A DNA stretch of 64,000 nucleotides from NCBI GenBank assembly GCA_024663395.1, contig JANFAH010000048.1, forward strand, positions 62,001 through 126,000, written 5' to 3'. Numbering within the stretch: position 1 is the stretch's first letter; each line of letters opens with the position of its first letter. The position numbers and the translations under genes were made by a program. The stretch is from Pisolithus tinctorius (taxonomy: Eukaryota > Basidiomycota > Agaricomycetes > Boletales > Pisolithaceae). The notes beneath the pieces are model-generated. The model searched no databases and was not told the origin of the DNA. It saw only the letters and a program-made list of their open reading frames with translations. Below are positions 52,674-64,000 of the stretch, piece after piece.

Positions 52674-55600
52674 GTATCCCCCTCTTAGGAACCGAACCCT
52701 TGAGGTTCCATAGGGAAATATGTTCAGAGGGTTATGCAGTGAGGTCGCATGACTTGGAGTGAGTCCGAGTGTGCACACAGTGCCAGGGGTGAGCCCAAGG
52801 GCTGGGAAACAGGACAGCGATGACCGGAGGTCCAGTAGTTCGGACCAGAATGGCATAAGCCGGGTTTGGGGTCAAGGGTCAAGTCCGAGGAGTGTTCCAG
52901 GAACCCGAGACCAGAGAAGCAACAAGGAGGGCCGGAGACCAGTCTAGGAGGCTGCCAGACGGTTCAGCAGGCCGGGACAAGGCAAAGCCGAGTCCGGAAG
53001 TGACTAGACCAGCTGTATGGGGGTTTCCGGAGACAGCTGAAAGCTGAGGCCGATGTCTCAGAGGGCCGGAGTTGCACTTCAGAGCTGGGTTAAGGCAAAC
53101 CGAAGGCTGGGAACAACCAGGTAAGGCCTAGGGGTGTGCTTCAGGGCCAGGTCAGGGAAAGCTGGAGACCGAAGATGTGCAGGGGACTGGTAATGTCCAA
53201 CTAATGTACCAGGAGTGTGCCACTAGGGCCAGAGGTGTGCTTCAAAGCCGGTTCAGGGCAACATGGAGACCGAGAGGGTCTGGAGAGGTCCGGAGATGAC
53301 CAAAAGATGGTCCAGGGGTGTACCAGTGTGCTGCTGAGTGACACTGGAAAGGCACAAAGGCCGGGTGCAGGGGAGGCCGGGAAAACCGGTCTAGGAATGC
53401 ACTGGTTGGACCGGGAGTGCAACTGCAGGGGTACCAAGGGTCATGAGAAGTGCTGAGAAGGCCAGAACAGGTCCAAGGTCTGCTCCAGGGGGTCGTAGGG
53501 TCTGAAAGTGTGTATCTACAGAAAAGAAAACAGATAACAGAAAACTGAGAAAACATATAACAAAGAAACAGGAGACCGGAGCTAGAGGCAGGGGTCAAAG
53601 CCGAAGGCTGAGACCGAGGGTGGCTCAGGCCGGGGGTGGCAAAAGCCGGAGACCGAGACCAGGAGTGGCGGAGCCAGTTGTGCTAAAGCGACTGGTCTGG
53701 GGAAAACAGCAAGACCGAAGACCGGTCAAGGGGACAGAAGGCCAGGAAGGCCGGGAACCGGTCTGAGGGTCAGAGAGGACCGGAAGGGGCAGCTGGAGAC
53801 CGGTCTAATGGTCAGGGAGGGTTAGAAAAGCTGGGTGGGGACCAGTTGGGAGCCAGTAAGGGCTAGAAGGGCTAGAAAGGCTACGGGGATCAGTCTCGAC
53901 CTGGATGGGGCTGTAAGGCCGGAAATCCAAAGGGAGACCGGTCTGGAGTTGGGCCGGGCCGGAGCAGCCAGCTGAAGGCCGGTCTGAAGGAGTTGGAGGG
54001 GTTTGGGGTGGCTAGAGGTGACCTGAGGTGCCTTCTAGCTGGTGGGCTGACAACCAGAGGCCAAAACAGTGTAGGCCGGTGGGCTAACACTGAGACCGGG
54101 GTAACCAGGGGTAGCAAGGTGTAATCCCGAGGCCGGAAGTGGCAAACCCAAGTGCCGAGCACCTTGGAACAGGCCGGACGGGCTTCTGGAGGACAGTGAG
54201 GGACCGGGGAGGCTGTCTAGGACAGCGAGAGTTGAGTTTGCACAAAGACTGGAGGGCTGGACATAGCCAGGCATGAACCAGAGACCAGCAGGTCATAAAA
54301 CCGGTTCAATGAAGGCCTAGGGATGTCGGCAGGGAGTGAGTCCAGGTGTTGAGTCCGGTTTAGGGGTGTCCGGAGTTGGTTGGAAGTGGGTTTTCCGGTG
54401 GTGAGAAGCCCGAAGGCCAAAAGGGCCACTGGAGGACCGGTTCAGGGGGTCTGGAGACCAGGTGAGGCCTAGGGGTTGTCCAGCCAAAAGGCTGACAACA
54501 GGAGGCCGAGAACAGTGAGACCGGTGAACACACAACCACCAAGGCCGAGGACTACTGAGACAGTGAGACCGGAGTACCAACACAAATGTCAGGGGCTGGG
54601 AGCAACCCAGGGCAGGTGGTTCAGGAGTGTTTCAGTATGCAAGGACTGGGCCAGGGAACCAGGGACCGGTGTGCAGGGACTGAGTGGGGTTGTGCTAAGG
54701 GCACTGGAGAGGTAGTGGACAGGGGTTTGGCAGAGAGTAGGTCACTAGCGAGGTCCCTTATCCCCCTCTTAGGGTAGACTTCCCAAGTCTACAGGGGTAC
54801 GAGGTACGGGCTAGGACCATGGAGCAGAGTACTGGACGGGTAGTAGGAGTACTACCACCGGAGTTGTAAGTCCGAGTACTGAGAATGCTGAGACCGGCTT
54901 AACAGGTGTCAAGACCGGTTTCGGGAAGCTTTTTCAAGGCCGGAAAAGCTTTAAAACCGGAGATACAAGGCCGGCAGAGCAGGCCGGACTGGTATGGGGA
55001 TAGTAAGGAGTGTCGGAGTCAAAGGTAAGGGTATGGAGGCCGGAACCAGAGCCCGAGAGGGAACCAGAAGGCCAGTGAAGACCGGCAGGCCAAAAGACAA
55101 CCGGTAAGACCGGAGTCAGGAGAGTGGGTAGGACCAGAGTTCCGGAGTCAATGGTGGGGTGACAGTGGCAATGGTTAGGGGAAGGTGAGGGGTTAGCTGG
55201 TACCTGAAGGGGCCTCGCGAACATACAAGTTCCGGGGCGAGTGGGTGAGCTGGGAAACAGACTGGCAGAGTCGGGGGTTTGTCAGATGGGCCGAAGCCTG
55301 GGGTGTCTTGCAAGCAAATTCATGCTCCAAGGCGGGGTTGACGTCAGGGGGGTTAGCAAACTTTAGTATTAGGCGGGGATAGGTGACTGCACTACACTCG
55401 GCCACCAACGGGTGCCTATTGAGTGGGCTAGTCGGTTCCCTACAACCAAGATACTTCAGTTCCTAACAAGTTGACAAGGCCGGTTAAAGCAGGGGTCAGA
55501 GACCGAGAGAGAACCAAGGCTGGGTCCACCAAGGACCGGAAAGAGGTGCTAGGTCAAGACCATAGCACTGGGGTAGAGGACAGGGGTAGTTCTGGGAGGA

Positions 55601-57597
55601 GGGAGAGGCCCGAAGGCCAAACGAGTGACAGAGGAGTAGCATAGAGCTACCCAAGGGGTATCAGAGGCCAAGGGAGGCCGGAGACAGGAGACCGGCCAAA
55701 AGAAGGAAGTCCGGAGTGAGCAAGACCAGTCAGGGACCATGAGGAAGTCTGGAGACGAGCACCAGGAAAGAGAAAGGAGTCCGGAGTCAGCAAGACCGGT
55801 CAGGGGTTATAAGGAAGTCCGGAGGTGACAGGCTGACAAGGCCTAGTGAAGGAGGGAAGACCGGAACTCAGAGGACCGGTCCTAAGGGAGTCCGGAGGTG
55901 GGACAAAGTGGACACAAATAGGAGGACCGGAGTTAGCAAGTCCGGTCCATGCTACAAAGCCAGGTTGAGGCCGAGGGACTGGCAGGATGAGCCAGGACCA
56001 CAAGGGGACCGGAGTTGGCAAGTCCGGACCAGGGCTGTAAAGCCAGGTGAAACCAAAGGCCTGGCAGGACAAGCCAGGGGGTGCTAAGGGGAACAGAGTA
56101 ATGCACTAATTGATTTGTCTCTGCTGAGACCACCAGTTTGGCTTCTGGTGTACCGGAGTACCAACTTGTTGACCCAGTTAGGATCCTGGGGTAGACTCTA
56201 ATTGTTTTGTCTCAACCGAGACCACCGGTTTTGGCTTCCGGAGTACAGAGCTACCAACTTGTTAACCCGGTTAGGATCCCGGGATGGACAGAGGACAGGG
56301 AAAGGACCGGGATAGGGGCTGGAGAACCAGCAGACCGGTCCTAGACCGAAAATCGGGGGTCAGGAGCAAGTCCAAAGGGCTAGCATGCCCAGGGGGTGCC
56401 TCTAAGTGAAAAGTGAGGCCGGAAAAGAGGTCAGGACCGGGCTAAGGGCCAGAGGGCTGGCAGACCGGTCCTAGACCGAAACAGAGGTGTCACGTGCTAG
56501 CTAAGACCACCAGAGCCGAGGCCTGGTGCAAGTCCAAAGGACAAGCACCACCCCGAGGCCGAGGTGACTAGTGCAGCACTGGGACAATGGACGGGAGACC
56601 CAGGAGGGGTCTGTAAGGAACAGAAAAGGTCTGAGGGGAGCCAGGACCGGTCCAAACCTAGTAACAGGTCTGGACAAGTCCGGGTGAGGTGGCTGAATCA
56701 AACCAGGGCTGAGAGGGCCAGTAACAAAGGGCAGGAGGCCGAGGGAAGTGGCAAACCGGCTTCAGACAAGTCCGAGTGAGTGTGGACAAGCCAACCCAGG
56801 GCCGGACAGGCCAGTGACAGACAGTTCTGGAGACTGGAAAGGGGGTCCAGGGCTCCAAGGCCGGTGTAGCAAAGGCCGAGGGTGGAGACCGGACCCAAAA
56901 ACTGCTGAAGCGAGTGCCGATGGGGAACCAGGGAAGGTGTTGAGGGCTGGGACTGGCCAAGTCCAGGCCTGTGGGCTGCACCAGAGGTGCACAGATGTCC
57001 GAAGACCAATATCAGGGAGTCAGGAGGTCAAATGAGTGATGTGATCCCAGTGTTCAGTACAGTAGAACTGGATGAAGACAGCTGGGCTAGAGTGCTGGGA
57101 CAACTGAGGTAAGGACTGAGATGAAGACTGAGGTGACCAGCCAGGGGTCAGAGGTAGCTCGGGGGAGCTAACAGAAGTGAGTCCGGTTGATGAGGCCGGC
57201 TCAGGGGCAAGTCCGGAGAGTAATTCCGACTTGGAAGTGGGCTCAGGTGTGAACCCGGGTTGGTGGTGAGTCCGGATGGTGAGTCCGACTCAGGGGTTGA
57301 CATGGCCGGTCCGGAGTCAGGAGAAAACGAGTGGCAGGCAGGGCAGGAGTGAGGGAATGGATGCATTAGGTTTTGACCACTAAGGACATAGTGTCAGGGG
57401 TAATGCAACCCAGGGGTGTGCAGAGTGCCGAGGGGGGCCGGGTTACCTCTCTACTTTAGCAGAGATCTCCGGGTTGGGCTCCGGAGTCAGATGAGAGGTA
57501 TTCCAATGAGTCCCAATGGGCAAGGTCATGGGTAGGGGCTCTAGAGCAGGACCTAGACATGATGAAGTGACTTGCACAAGTGTGAGTCAGAATATAC

Positions 57598-58500
57598 TGT
57601 GAAGTACGGGTTTACCCTTGGGTGACCAGGCTTCAAGACCAGGTGACAGGGGTTAAGTCCGAGTGGCCAAAGTCAAGGCCGAGAGACAGGGGCCAAGTCT
57701 GGTTGGACCGGAGTTGAGGCCGGAGGTTAGGGGCTAAGTCTGGAGGACCGGACTTAAGGCCGGGAGCGTGGGAACAAGGCCGGTAGCGTGGGAAACCGAC
57801 CGGTCTTGGAGTGCGCACAGGGGGAAGCTGGTCCGGGGTTGGATCTACCTCCCTTGGTCTCAGCTTATGTGCTGTACCCTTATGCAAGCCGGGGAGAGGT
57901 CCGGGACAGGGGTCGGGGATAGCTTAAGGCTCGGCCTTAGCTATAGAGTAGTCTCGAGGGGTAATACGGAGTTGAGGGTAATACTAAGTTGATATTCTGA
58001 CTCAGGGTGCTACGAAGTATGTACAGGGGTTAAATACATGAGGCCGGTCTGGGATAATGAACATAGAGCCGGACTTGTTAATAAGCTATTAGCAAGAAGA
58101 TTAGCAAGAGAGTGGATAGCCATAGTGGCTGTGCCGAGGCTAATAGCCAAAGTCCGGGTGACCGGCATACTGGGGTCAGACACAGGATTTGTACAGTAAG
58201 CAAAAGTCAGATGAATGGGCTAGACTAAATATAGTACAAACAAAGGGAAACAGACCGGAGTTATGTCCGGGTGACCCGGACATAGACCTAGGAGGACCGG
58301 GGTGGAGCAGCGCAAGGCCGGGAGGCTGAAATAGACCGGAGATAGGGGTAAAAGACCGGACTTGAGTTATGCAGGCCGGAGTTGAGTTTTCTAGGGCCGG
58401 GATTGGGTTTCTAGGCTGGACTAGGACTGGACTTGACCGGAGATAGGGGCTAGGGGTCCGGACTGGGCTGAGTCCGAGTCCGAGAGTCATGGATATGACA
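57598..58500 (+). mobile_element. 3' LTR of the LARD element
   Basis: 903 bp, decayed at CpG positions 57641, 57700 and 57741 relative to the 5' LTR. It is followed by the GCACG duplication and the remainder of the WD40 gene. Confidence 0.94.
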
Positions 58501-59808
58501 GCACGCCACAATTGAACGTGTGGATTCTGTCGCTCCAGAGAGTACACTCCAGTGCCTATGAGGAACTGATCATCTTTGTGGTTGAAGTGAGCCTAGGTAG
58601 TTGAGTTAGTTTCTGGCCCCTGACACGGACTGCAAAACTCAACTGCAATAGCAAGGACAGTATCTCCTGCTTCAGATTTGTATCTGTTGAGCCCACATCA
58701 CTTGCAGTAGTAAAGAACAATAAATACTGTCATGCTGAAGAGTATTCAGGAGTGTTCTGTCCTTTGTGTCCCATATATGTGCCTGCTCAGAAGTACTTCC
58801 GCCCAGAAAAGCATAACCATTATGGATGAAAGTCACAGGGACCCGTAATCCATTGCAAGGCTGCATGACGGGACCATCCAAGGTGCTGTCATCTAAATGA
58901 TAAATGTCAAAGCCATCGTTGAGATTGGAGACGACAATAACATTTCCATTCCGTGATATGCTCATGGACCCACTTGTGTCGATTGTCAGTAAACGTGCTC
59001 CCAAGTGGAAAAACCAGACAGCACGGACACAAGGGTTTTGATATAGAGGAAATGTGCCATCTTTGACTTCGTTGCGTCCCAGAGGCTGCATGCAACAGTG
59101 AGTACAGGCACCTCTCTGAGTGAACAGTGAACGTACAGAATTCCATGATGAAGATATGCAATCAGGAGTGTCTTTGCAGAATACTTAGTACGGGCCCAAG
59201 CTAAGGATGTAACAATGACATCCGCCTCACGATTCGCTGAAATGGATGGAGGGGGATGAATGTGGCCAAGGTGAACCCAATGTGCTAGCGAGTTATATTT
59301 GCACTGTAGTTTCACAAGCGCAAAAGGAGAGGACTTACTTGCACCTCTATGATTCCACAAAGAAACCTCAGACGGCATGCTGGTTACAACCAAGTCACCT
59401 TGCACAACAAGACATTCAATTGGTAAGTGACTGTGTGCCCTAAAGCCTGTTACTGTAACTTGCTGTGGTTGGTTTGGTATTGGATAGTTGTCAGAACTTG
59501 CTGGAATGTAGATATGAACATTGACACACCTCATTGTCAGCATGAACAGAAATGACCACACCGTTAGCTAGTCCGCAAAGTAACTGATTCTCGGAAGGTG
59601 TCATCCACACTATGGAGAGCATAGCGATGTTGCTGGGACCGCTCTCCACAGCATACAGCTTTTTTCCTGTAGTAGTCGACCACACAGACAGCTTTCCATT
59701 GAGACTTGCGACAGCCAAGTACGAGCCATTTGTGCTGAATGCAAGCGAGGTTATTTTATCCTTGTGCTCGCCTTCCAGTCGTTGATACTGAGAGTATAGC
59801 AGAGGCAT

Positions 59809-60457
59809 GGGTATTCACTTGGTGACGGTGTTCGAAGCTGTCCCAGGGCCGAAACATTGCACATTCACCCGTGAACAGTTAACAAAGGGGTGCTGCCCAG
59901 CCAAAATTGGCATGCCATTGGTGAGATCATATGTGCTGGAGGCAATCATTGGAGGTTTTGTTACTTCTGTACTACTTAGTTGGCATGGCAGGCTTGGCCT
60001 CTCAGCTATGTGCATATCTAAATTCAAAAGCAACTGGTACCACCGGGGGTGAGACCAGGGGGAGTACAGGACGGGCACTCCATTCCTGTGCGGTGTCCTG
60101 GCACAGCCACCACTTTGCTCTTCACGGTCCTCTAGCCACATGAGATTGTCCTCTACACCCTCTTCTGAAAAACTATAAGAAGAGGATTAAATAGACAGCC
60201 ATAACTTGCCACAGTTATTACTCGTGCGGGGGAACTGGCTATAGCACAATCGTGGATGTCATACTAACACCGTGATTATCTATACAATATCGAATGTCCT
60301 GTCTGCATTTCGCAGAATGCTGGCTGTCTACGGGCCGAGCAGTGATGGAGGTAGAAGATGCAATCTGCTTGTACTTGTTCTGACGTAGTTTGATGTCTAC
60401 TTAACGAAACAGAGTCTTCTATAAATTTCTTTCATTGGCCAGGCCCACACTCAATGG
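59809..60457. other. Divergent region between WD40 gene and coiled-coil gene
   Basis: A minus frame 59815-60141 (108 codons) without domain lies upstream of the WD40 start and may be untranslated leader. Promoters of both genes should lie here. No motif stands out. Confidence 0.35.
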
Positions 60458-62515
60458 ATGCCTTCCAACACATGGATGTGTGATGATTGCTGTAATGCTA
60501 AACTTAGTAAGTGCATGAATACAAAGACAATCGTCCCTCTGTTTGATCAGCATACATGGAACAGCCTGAAGCATTCCATGAAGTCCTGCAATGCATTGAG
60601 GACTACATCTGTTCTAGTCATCTAACTGCCAAGGACAGTACTGGTAAACTCTGTATACAATTTAGTGAGGTTCCCGCACTTGTTCGCCTCGTCTCTGAAC
60701 GATACCCAAATCTACTGACGGACGTTGCAAGACTGAATGATGATCATTCTATGGACTCCCTTGCAGATGTACGCGAGCTAATTCAAGGCCCAATAAATCC
60801 TGATACACTATTTGGAGCATCACAGATCCTAAAAATGATTCTGTGTGTTGGATCAAGGTAAGCTTTCTGATTATTAGACGATGGCAGTAGTTCTGACTCA
60901 CAGATGTAACAGCAACAAGATGCTAGCCCAGATGTTTATCCAGACACCTCAGTCCCCCAACACAGTGGCAACTGCATCCCCTACCCGACAAAGTCTGGAC
61001 GAAGACTGCACTAATTTGGGTGGCTGGGAGTGCGGGGATGGTATCTATGTCACTACCCACCACAAAAAAACTGAGCAGGCCAAAGAGAAGAAGCAGAGAT
61101 ATGGCGAGGTTCATTTTCACCTTTCCCTTTGTATTTGGATACTCATGAATGCTATAGTATGCCACTACCATGATCGACGAGGTACAACAAATCCACTGCC
61201 ATATTCAGGACTTGATGACCTGGCTGGAAAATCACGATGGCCAGCTAGACAATAAGCAACAAGAAGTTGCGGAATTACAACATGATTTGGACATTCTGGA
61301 CGGAAAAGTGTGGCGGCTGCAAAGGAAGGGATCTGAGCAGTCGGTTAGTGTGAACGTCTTGTAGCAGTAATGCTGATATAAATATTTCTCAGGATAAAAT
61401 AAATTCACAAGGGCAAAGCTTGAAAGACGTTGAAATAACCCTTAAAGAACTCGAAAGAAATCTGGTATCAAGCAAAAACGACTTCGAGCGGAAGCTACAG
61501 GAGGGATGTATGTAACCACTAGCCATTGCACCTCCATACGAACCCACCTCTTAGTCGTTTCTTCAGCTAGCTTCTACCAATGGATTTCAGAGCCATTGGG
61601 GCGGTTGCTGCTGTCACAAACTTCGGTAGTTACGCACTTCAAGGCCTTGGAGAACAGCATGGAAGTCATCAAGGGTGTGCAAAATACGCACACAGCATTA
61701 TTCCTACAGGCATTAGCTGGCATAGACGACCTGTCCCGGGGCGTGACCAACCTTATGGACCATGTTCACAATGCAGACTTCATGATAGATTCCTTATGCA
61801 AGATCAAGGCTACCATTGATGCTCTTAGGAGCGACTTGGATTGTTTGAAGGGCTCACGTCATGTACTGGATGTTCAGACCCACACCACCCTAGAAGAAGA
61901 GCTGATGCTTGTCCCGGATTGTCTCGTCCCCGACCATCAGGCAGGTGTGGATGGGAATAACTGGAGCAAGACTGGACATTGGGTAAGTACCGTGATGCGA
62001 TTGATTTAATCCCATTTGGTACCCACGTTGCACCACCACAGCTCCGTACATACTGGCATGGTTTAGCTGCTCCCATTTTCAGAGTTTCTCATGTACTCTC
62101 TGTAAGTTCCTTATGAACTGATTTGTTCGATCTGACAAGGCGTTTTCACTAGTATCACATACATGAGTTGAGTATCAGGGCTATTACCACTGTTTCCTGG
62201 TCCTTTAGGATCCATCCCGGAATTAGTGCATCATCCCTGGTAAAGGCACTCTGTCATATTGCTGGACCCTTATCTCCATTCTTTGTCTGGCGTATCCCCT
62301 ACCCCATCCTTCTTACCTCTGCTGTCGCTACTGAGGCTGGGGAAAGCAGGCTCCACAGATTCCTAAGCAGTCGCCTAGCACAAGTTCTTGTTTTACTTAT
62401 AGCAGTGGCGGGCATTTTTTTGATTACTGGAAAGGGTTTTCAAGGTATAAGAGAGGAGCAAGATCGCCCACTTTGGTATGCACTCTGGTATGGTAAACAA
62501 CTGAGAATTCCGTAG
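60458..62515 (+). CDS. Coiled-coil protein with C-terminal membrane segment, unknown family
   Basis: The ATG at 60458 gives MPSNTWMCDDCCNAKL. A 44-nt intron (60507-60550) follows, then MEQPEAFHEVLQCIEDYICS .. LADVRELIQG. After an intron from 60858 comes CNSNKMLAQMFIQTPQSP .. KKTEQAKEKKQRYGE. Another intron leads to coiled coil (MTWLENHDGQLDNKQQEVAE, then SLKDVEITLKELERNL and a later helix ending DSLCKIKATIDALRSDL). The last exon ends with a membrane helix LAQVLVLLIAVAGIFLITGK and a short basic tail, stopping at TAG 62513-62515. I recognise no named family. A piece of this gene is copied at 2589-2795. Confidence 0.6.
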
Positions 62516-62697
62516 TCGGGGAGTGGGAAGTGATGAGCACAATAGATTATTTGACTGTCCTACTTTGTTCTTGTACCGATTGTCGTAATACTAGTCAGTC
62601 AATCTTCAGAGCAATGCTGTTAGGCATAGGAAATGGGGAGCGACCACACAACCTGCAACCTGTCAACACTACTCCTTACCAGAAGATCAATTTGCAC

Positions 62698-64000
62698 ATG
62701 TCACCATTTCGACTTACCTTTGACTTACTGAACGGTCACAGCAATACCATCAATGTGCTGGCATTCTCATCATGCAGGTCATATTTGGCCAGCGGCAGGG
62801 AGGACAAGCTACTCATAATATGGAGAGTGTCAGACAGCATGCTCTTATATGTGCTAGCATTCGAAAGTCCTGTCACTGCACTTGTGTGGCATCCTAATGC
62901 CCCTGCTATCCTGTTCTGTGGGTGTGAAAATGGAGCAGTATTGCGGCTCAAGAACTTCAGTGCGGTAGGTGTTAGGCCTGATCTGTGTATATTCTCCTCA
63001 CACATGTCTCACAAACAGACAGCTCTCTCTCAGAGATCTATCTCGTTCGGTGTCCGAGGCCAAGTGCATTGCATAGATTACGACTCTCATTTGCGATGCT
63101 TGGCTGTGGGTATGGGCCAATTAATACTGGTGTCAGCAGAAACACCCACAGGTGCGTGCACTTCACTGGCACTAATGACTATTATCTGAATGAAGTATCA
63201 TAGGCAATTTTCTGGGTAGCATACAACTATCTCCTTCTGAAGACGTTCTTTGTGCAGGAGATGACGATAGACTTCGGCCGCAGTCACTGCACTTTTATGA
63301 CAATGGCAACAAGATTGTTGCTGCATATCTTAACCATGGTGTAATGTGAGAAAGTGAATTTTGCAGTGGATGCTGATGAATTCACCTATATCTCAGTGCA
63401 TGGGATTTGTGTACTCGCACTCAGCTTTGGCGCATTGAACCGATCTTGCAGTCACCTCAAATGTAAGGTATCCAGTTTGATGCCTCACTTTTTGGGGCAC
63501 GTCATAATCAACATTCCAGAGCAAGCTCGGCACTTGATGGGAAATGCAAGCTCCTTGCTGTTCGAACAATGCATGCAGGTGTTTACGTTTATCGCCTTGG
63601 AGACTCACACCATGTTGGTCGGTGTGAACCATCCCCAGAGGAGCCCAATGGGGTATATCCTGTTGCTGTTTCATTCTTACTTCAGGGAGGTGCTATCATT
63701 AGTGGGACCAGTTCGGGCAAAGTGCACGTTTGGGAGGTTGGTAAAAAGGGTGTGACACAGGTTCTCGATCAGAAAGGTCAGCACCATCTTCACTTGGGCA
63801 TCATTGTCTGAAACTGCTGCAGGTGACATTATTCAAGCTGTTGCAGTACGTTGTGTTGATATCCGATTACCATGAAATTGCTTATGATTGATATAATCCT
63901 AGTCATTCAACGGCAACGAAAGTATCGTGGCCCTGGGATCATCACAGAAGGGGGATGCTACCTATATTACTATTTGGCGAGCTGATACGCCGCAATCCTA
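62698..64000 (+). CDS. WD40 protein, paralog of the split gene, 3' end outside the window
   Basis: The ATG at 62698 gives MSPFRLTFDLLNGHSNTINV, aligning with the start of the gene at 59808. Blades: VLAFSSCRSYLASGREDKLL with IIWRVSDS, ALVWHPNAPAILFCGCENGA, GQVHCIDYDSHLRCLAVGMG, an intron after 63150, SIQLSPSEDVLCAGDDD, LHFYDNGNKIVAAYLNHGV, an intron GTGAGAAA..CTCAG, VYVYRLGDSHHVG, FLLQGGAIISGTSSGKVHVW, and introns near 63778-63900. It continues SFNGNESIVALGSSQKG .. TYITIWRAD to the window edge. It may start earlier (ATG 62614). A membrane tail like that of its paralog would lie beyond 64000. Confidence 0.75.

Larger units (their letters stand above)
51771..58500 (+). mobile_element. Large non-coding LTR element (LARD), TSD GCACG
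   Basis: 6730 bp with two 903-bp LTRs (TGTGAAGTACGGG .. CATGGATATGACA). GCACG flanks it at 51766-51770 and 58501-58505. The 4.9-kb internal region has no frame longer than about 120 codons and no retroviral-type motif. It is purine-rich on the plus strand and packed with CCGG-containing words (GACCGG, CCGGAG, GGCCGG). The words TATCCCCCTCTTAGG occur just after the 5' LTR and again near 54760, suggesting an internal duplication. It needs another element's proteins to move. Confidence 0.92.
51484..59808 (-). pseudogene. Tail-anchored WD40 protein gene split by a LARD insertion
   Basis: The ATG at 59808 starts MPLLYSQYQRLEGEHKDK. WD40-like blades follow: ITSLAFSTNGSYLAVASL with GKLSVWSTTTGK, ECLVVQGDLVVTSMPSEVSL, ADVIVTSLAWART, SISRNGNVIVVSNLNDGFDI and YAFLGGSTSEQAHIWDTKD. 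Introns include GTGTGTCA..CCACAG and GTAAGTCC... The exon HFNHKDDQFLIGTG .. HVQLWRA (58592-58506) is cut by the element. It resumes at 51770-51746 as VEVLDV, followed by an intron GTAAGAG..TTCTAG and the last exon 51591-51484, AKNWLAFLTAVAAFAAAYT .. HKHVQLR, a membrane tail. Removing the element with one GCACG copy rejoins ..WRAVEVLDV in frame. A paralog starts at 62698. Confidence 0.82.

Noticed and set aside
52349..57366. Proline/serine-rich minus-strand ORFs as genes
   Set aside because: They overlap each other in several frames and arise from the purine-rich, CCGG-dense strand of the LARD. The same frames recur in both LTRs.
60458..62515. Kar5-type nuclear fusion protein
   Set aside because: Coiled coil plus C-terminal membrane segment is reminiscent, but I could not find the cysteine-rich family signature, so no name is given.

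Overview
The window looks like a chromosomal segment of a filamentous basidiomycete, most likely an agaricomycete (mushroom-forming) fungus. Host genes have many short GT..AG introns of about 45-70 nt. The gene content is typical of agaricomycetes: F-box-like paralogs, WD40 proteins, a GYF-protein relative, a SUN-domain protein, and relics of a KDZ transposon with a TET/JBP-type oxygenase. Coding starts and splice sites are my own reading of the sequence, without transcript support.

Positions 1-17.8 kb are a nested transposon island. It holds about ten LTRs of one Ty1/copia family (TGTTCA..TGAACA or TGTTAC..GAACA); six have perfect 5-bp target duplications. It also holds one long but rearranged and mutated Copia element (10838-17485, minus strand) and five copies of a miniature LTR element (TRIM) whose 176-bp LTR contains a tRNA-like sequence. 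One TRIM (12350-12985) is complete: identical LTRs, a half-tRNA-iMet-type primer-binding site and a TAAAG target duplication. Between the LTRs lie CpG-depleted fossils: a KDZ transposase C-terminus, a TET/JBP dioxygenase, and a genomic fragment of the host gene that starts at 60458. 17.8-22.9 kb is repeat-rich and has no convincing gene.

22.9-35.8 kb and 43.3-51.5 kb carry host-type genes, many damaged. They include two F-box paralogs (one with an in-frame TGA, one split by a 7.5-kb Gypsy-type element), a gene whose product begins with a histone H3 tail mimic followed by a PHD/ADD-like zinc cluster, a GYF-family gene lacking its GYF domain, an alpha/beta hydrolase, a SUN-domain membrane protein and an uncharacterised family gene. 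The Gypsy-type element (35817-43276) has a gag but no recognisable pol. In place of pol it has an array of about eleven intron-like 45-56-nt cassettes.

51.5-64 kb contains two related, divergently oriented WD40 genes flanking a coiled-coil membrane-protein gene. The first WD40 gene, with a C-terminal membrane tail, is split in a coding exon by a 6.7-kb non-coding LTR element (LARD, 51771-58500, TSD GCACG). A theme across the window is CpG-to-TpG decay. LTR pairs differ only at CpG sites, the TET relic lies in a stretch of about 1.7 kb with no CpG at all, and six in-frame stops in otherwise readable genes are all TGA, as expected from CGA codons.
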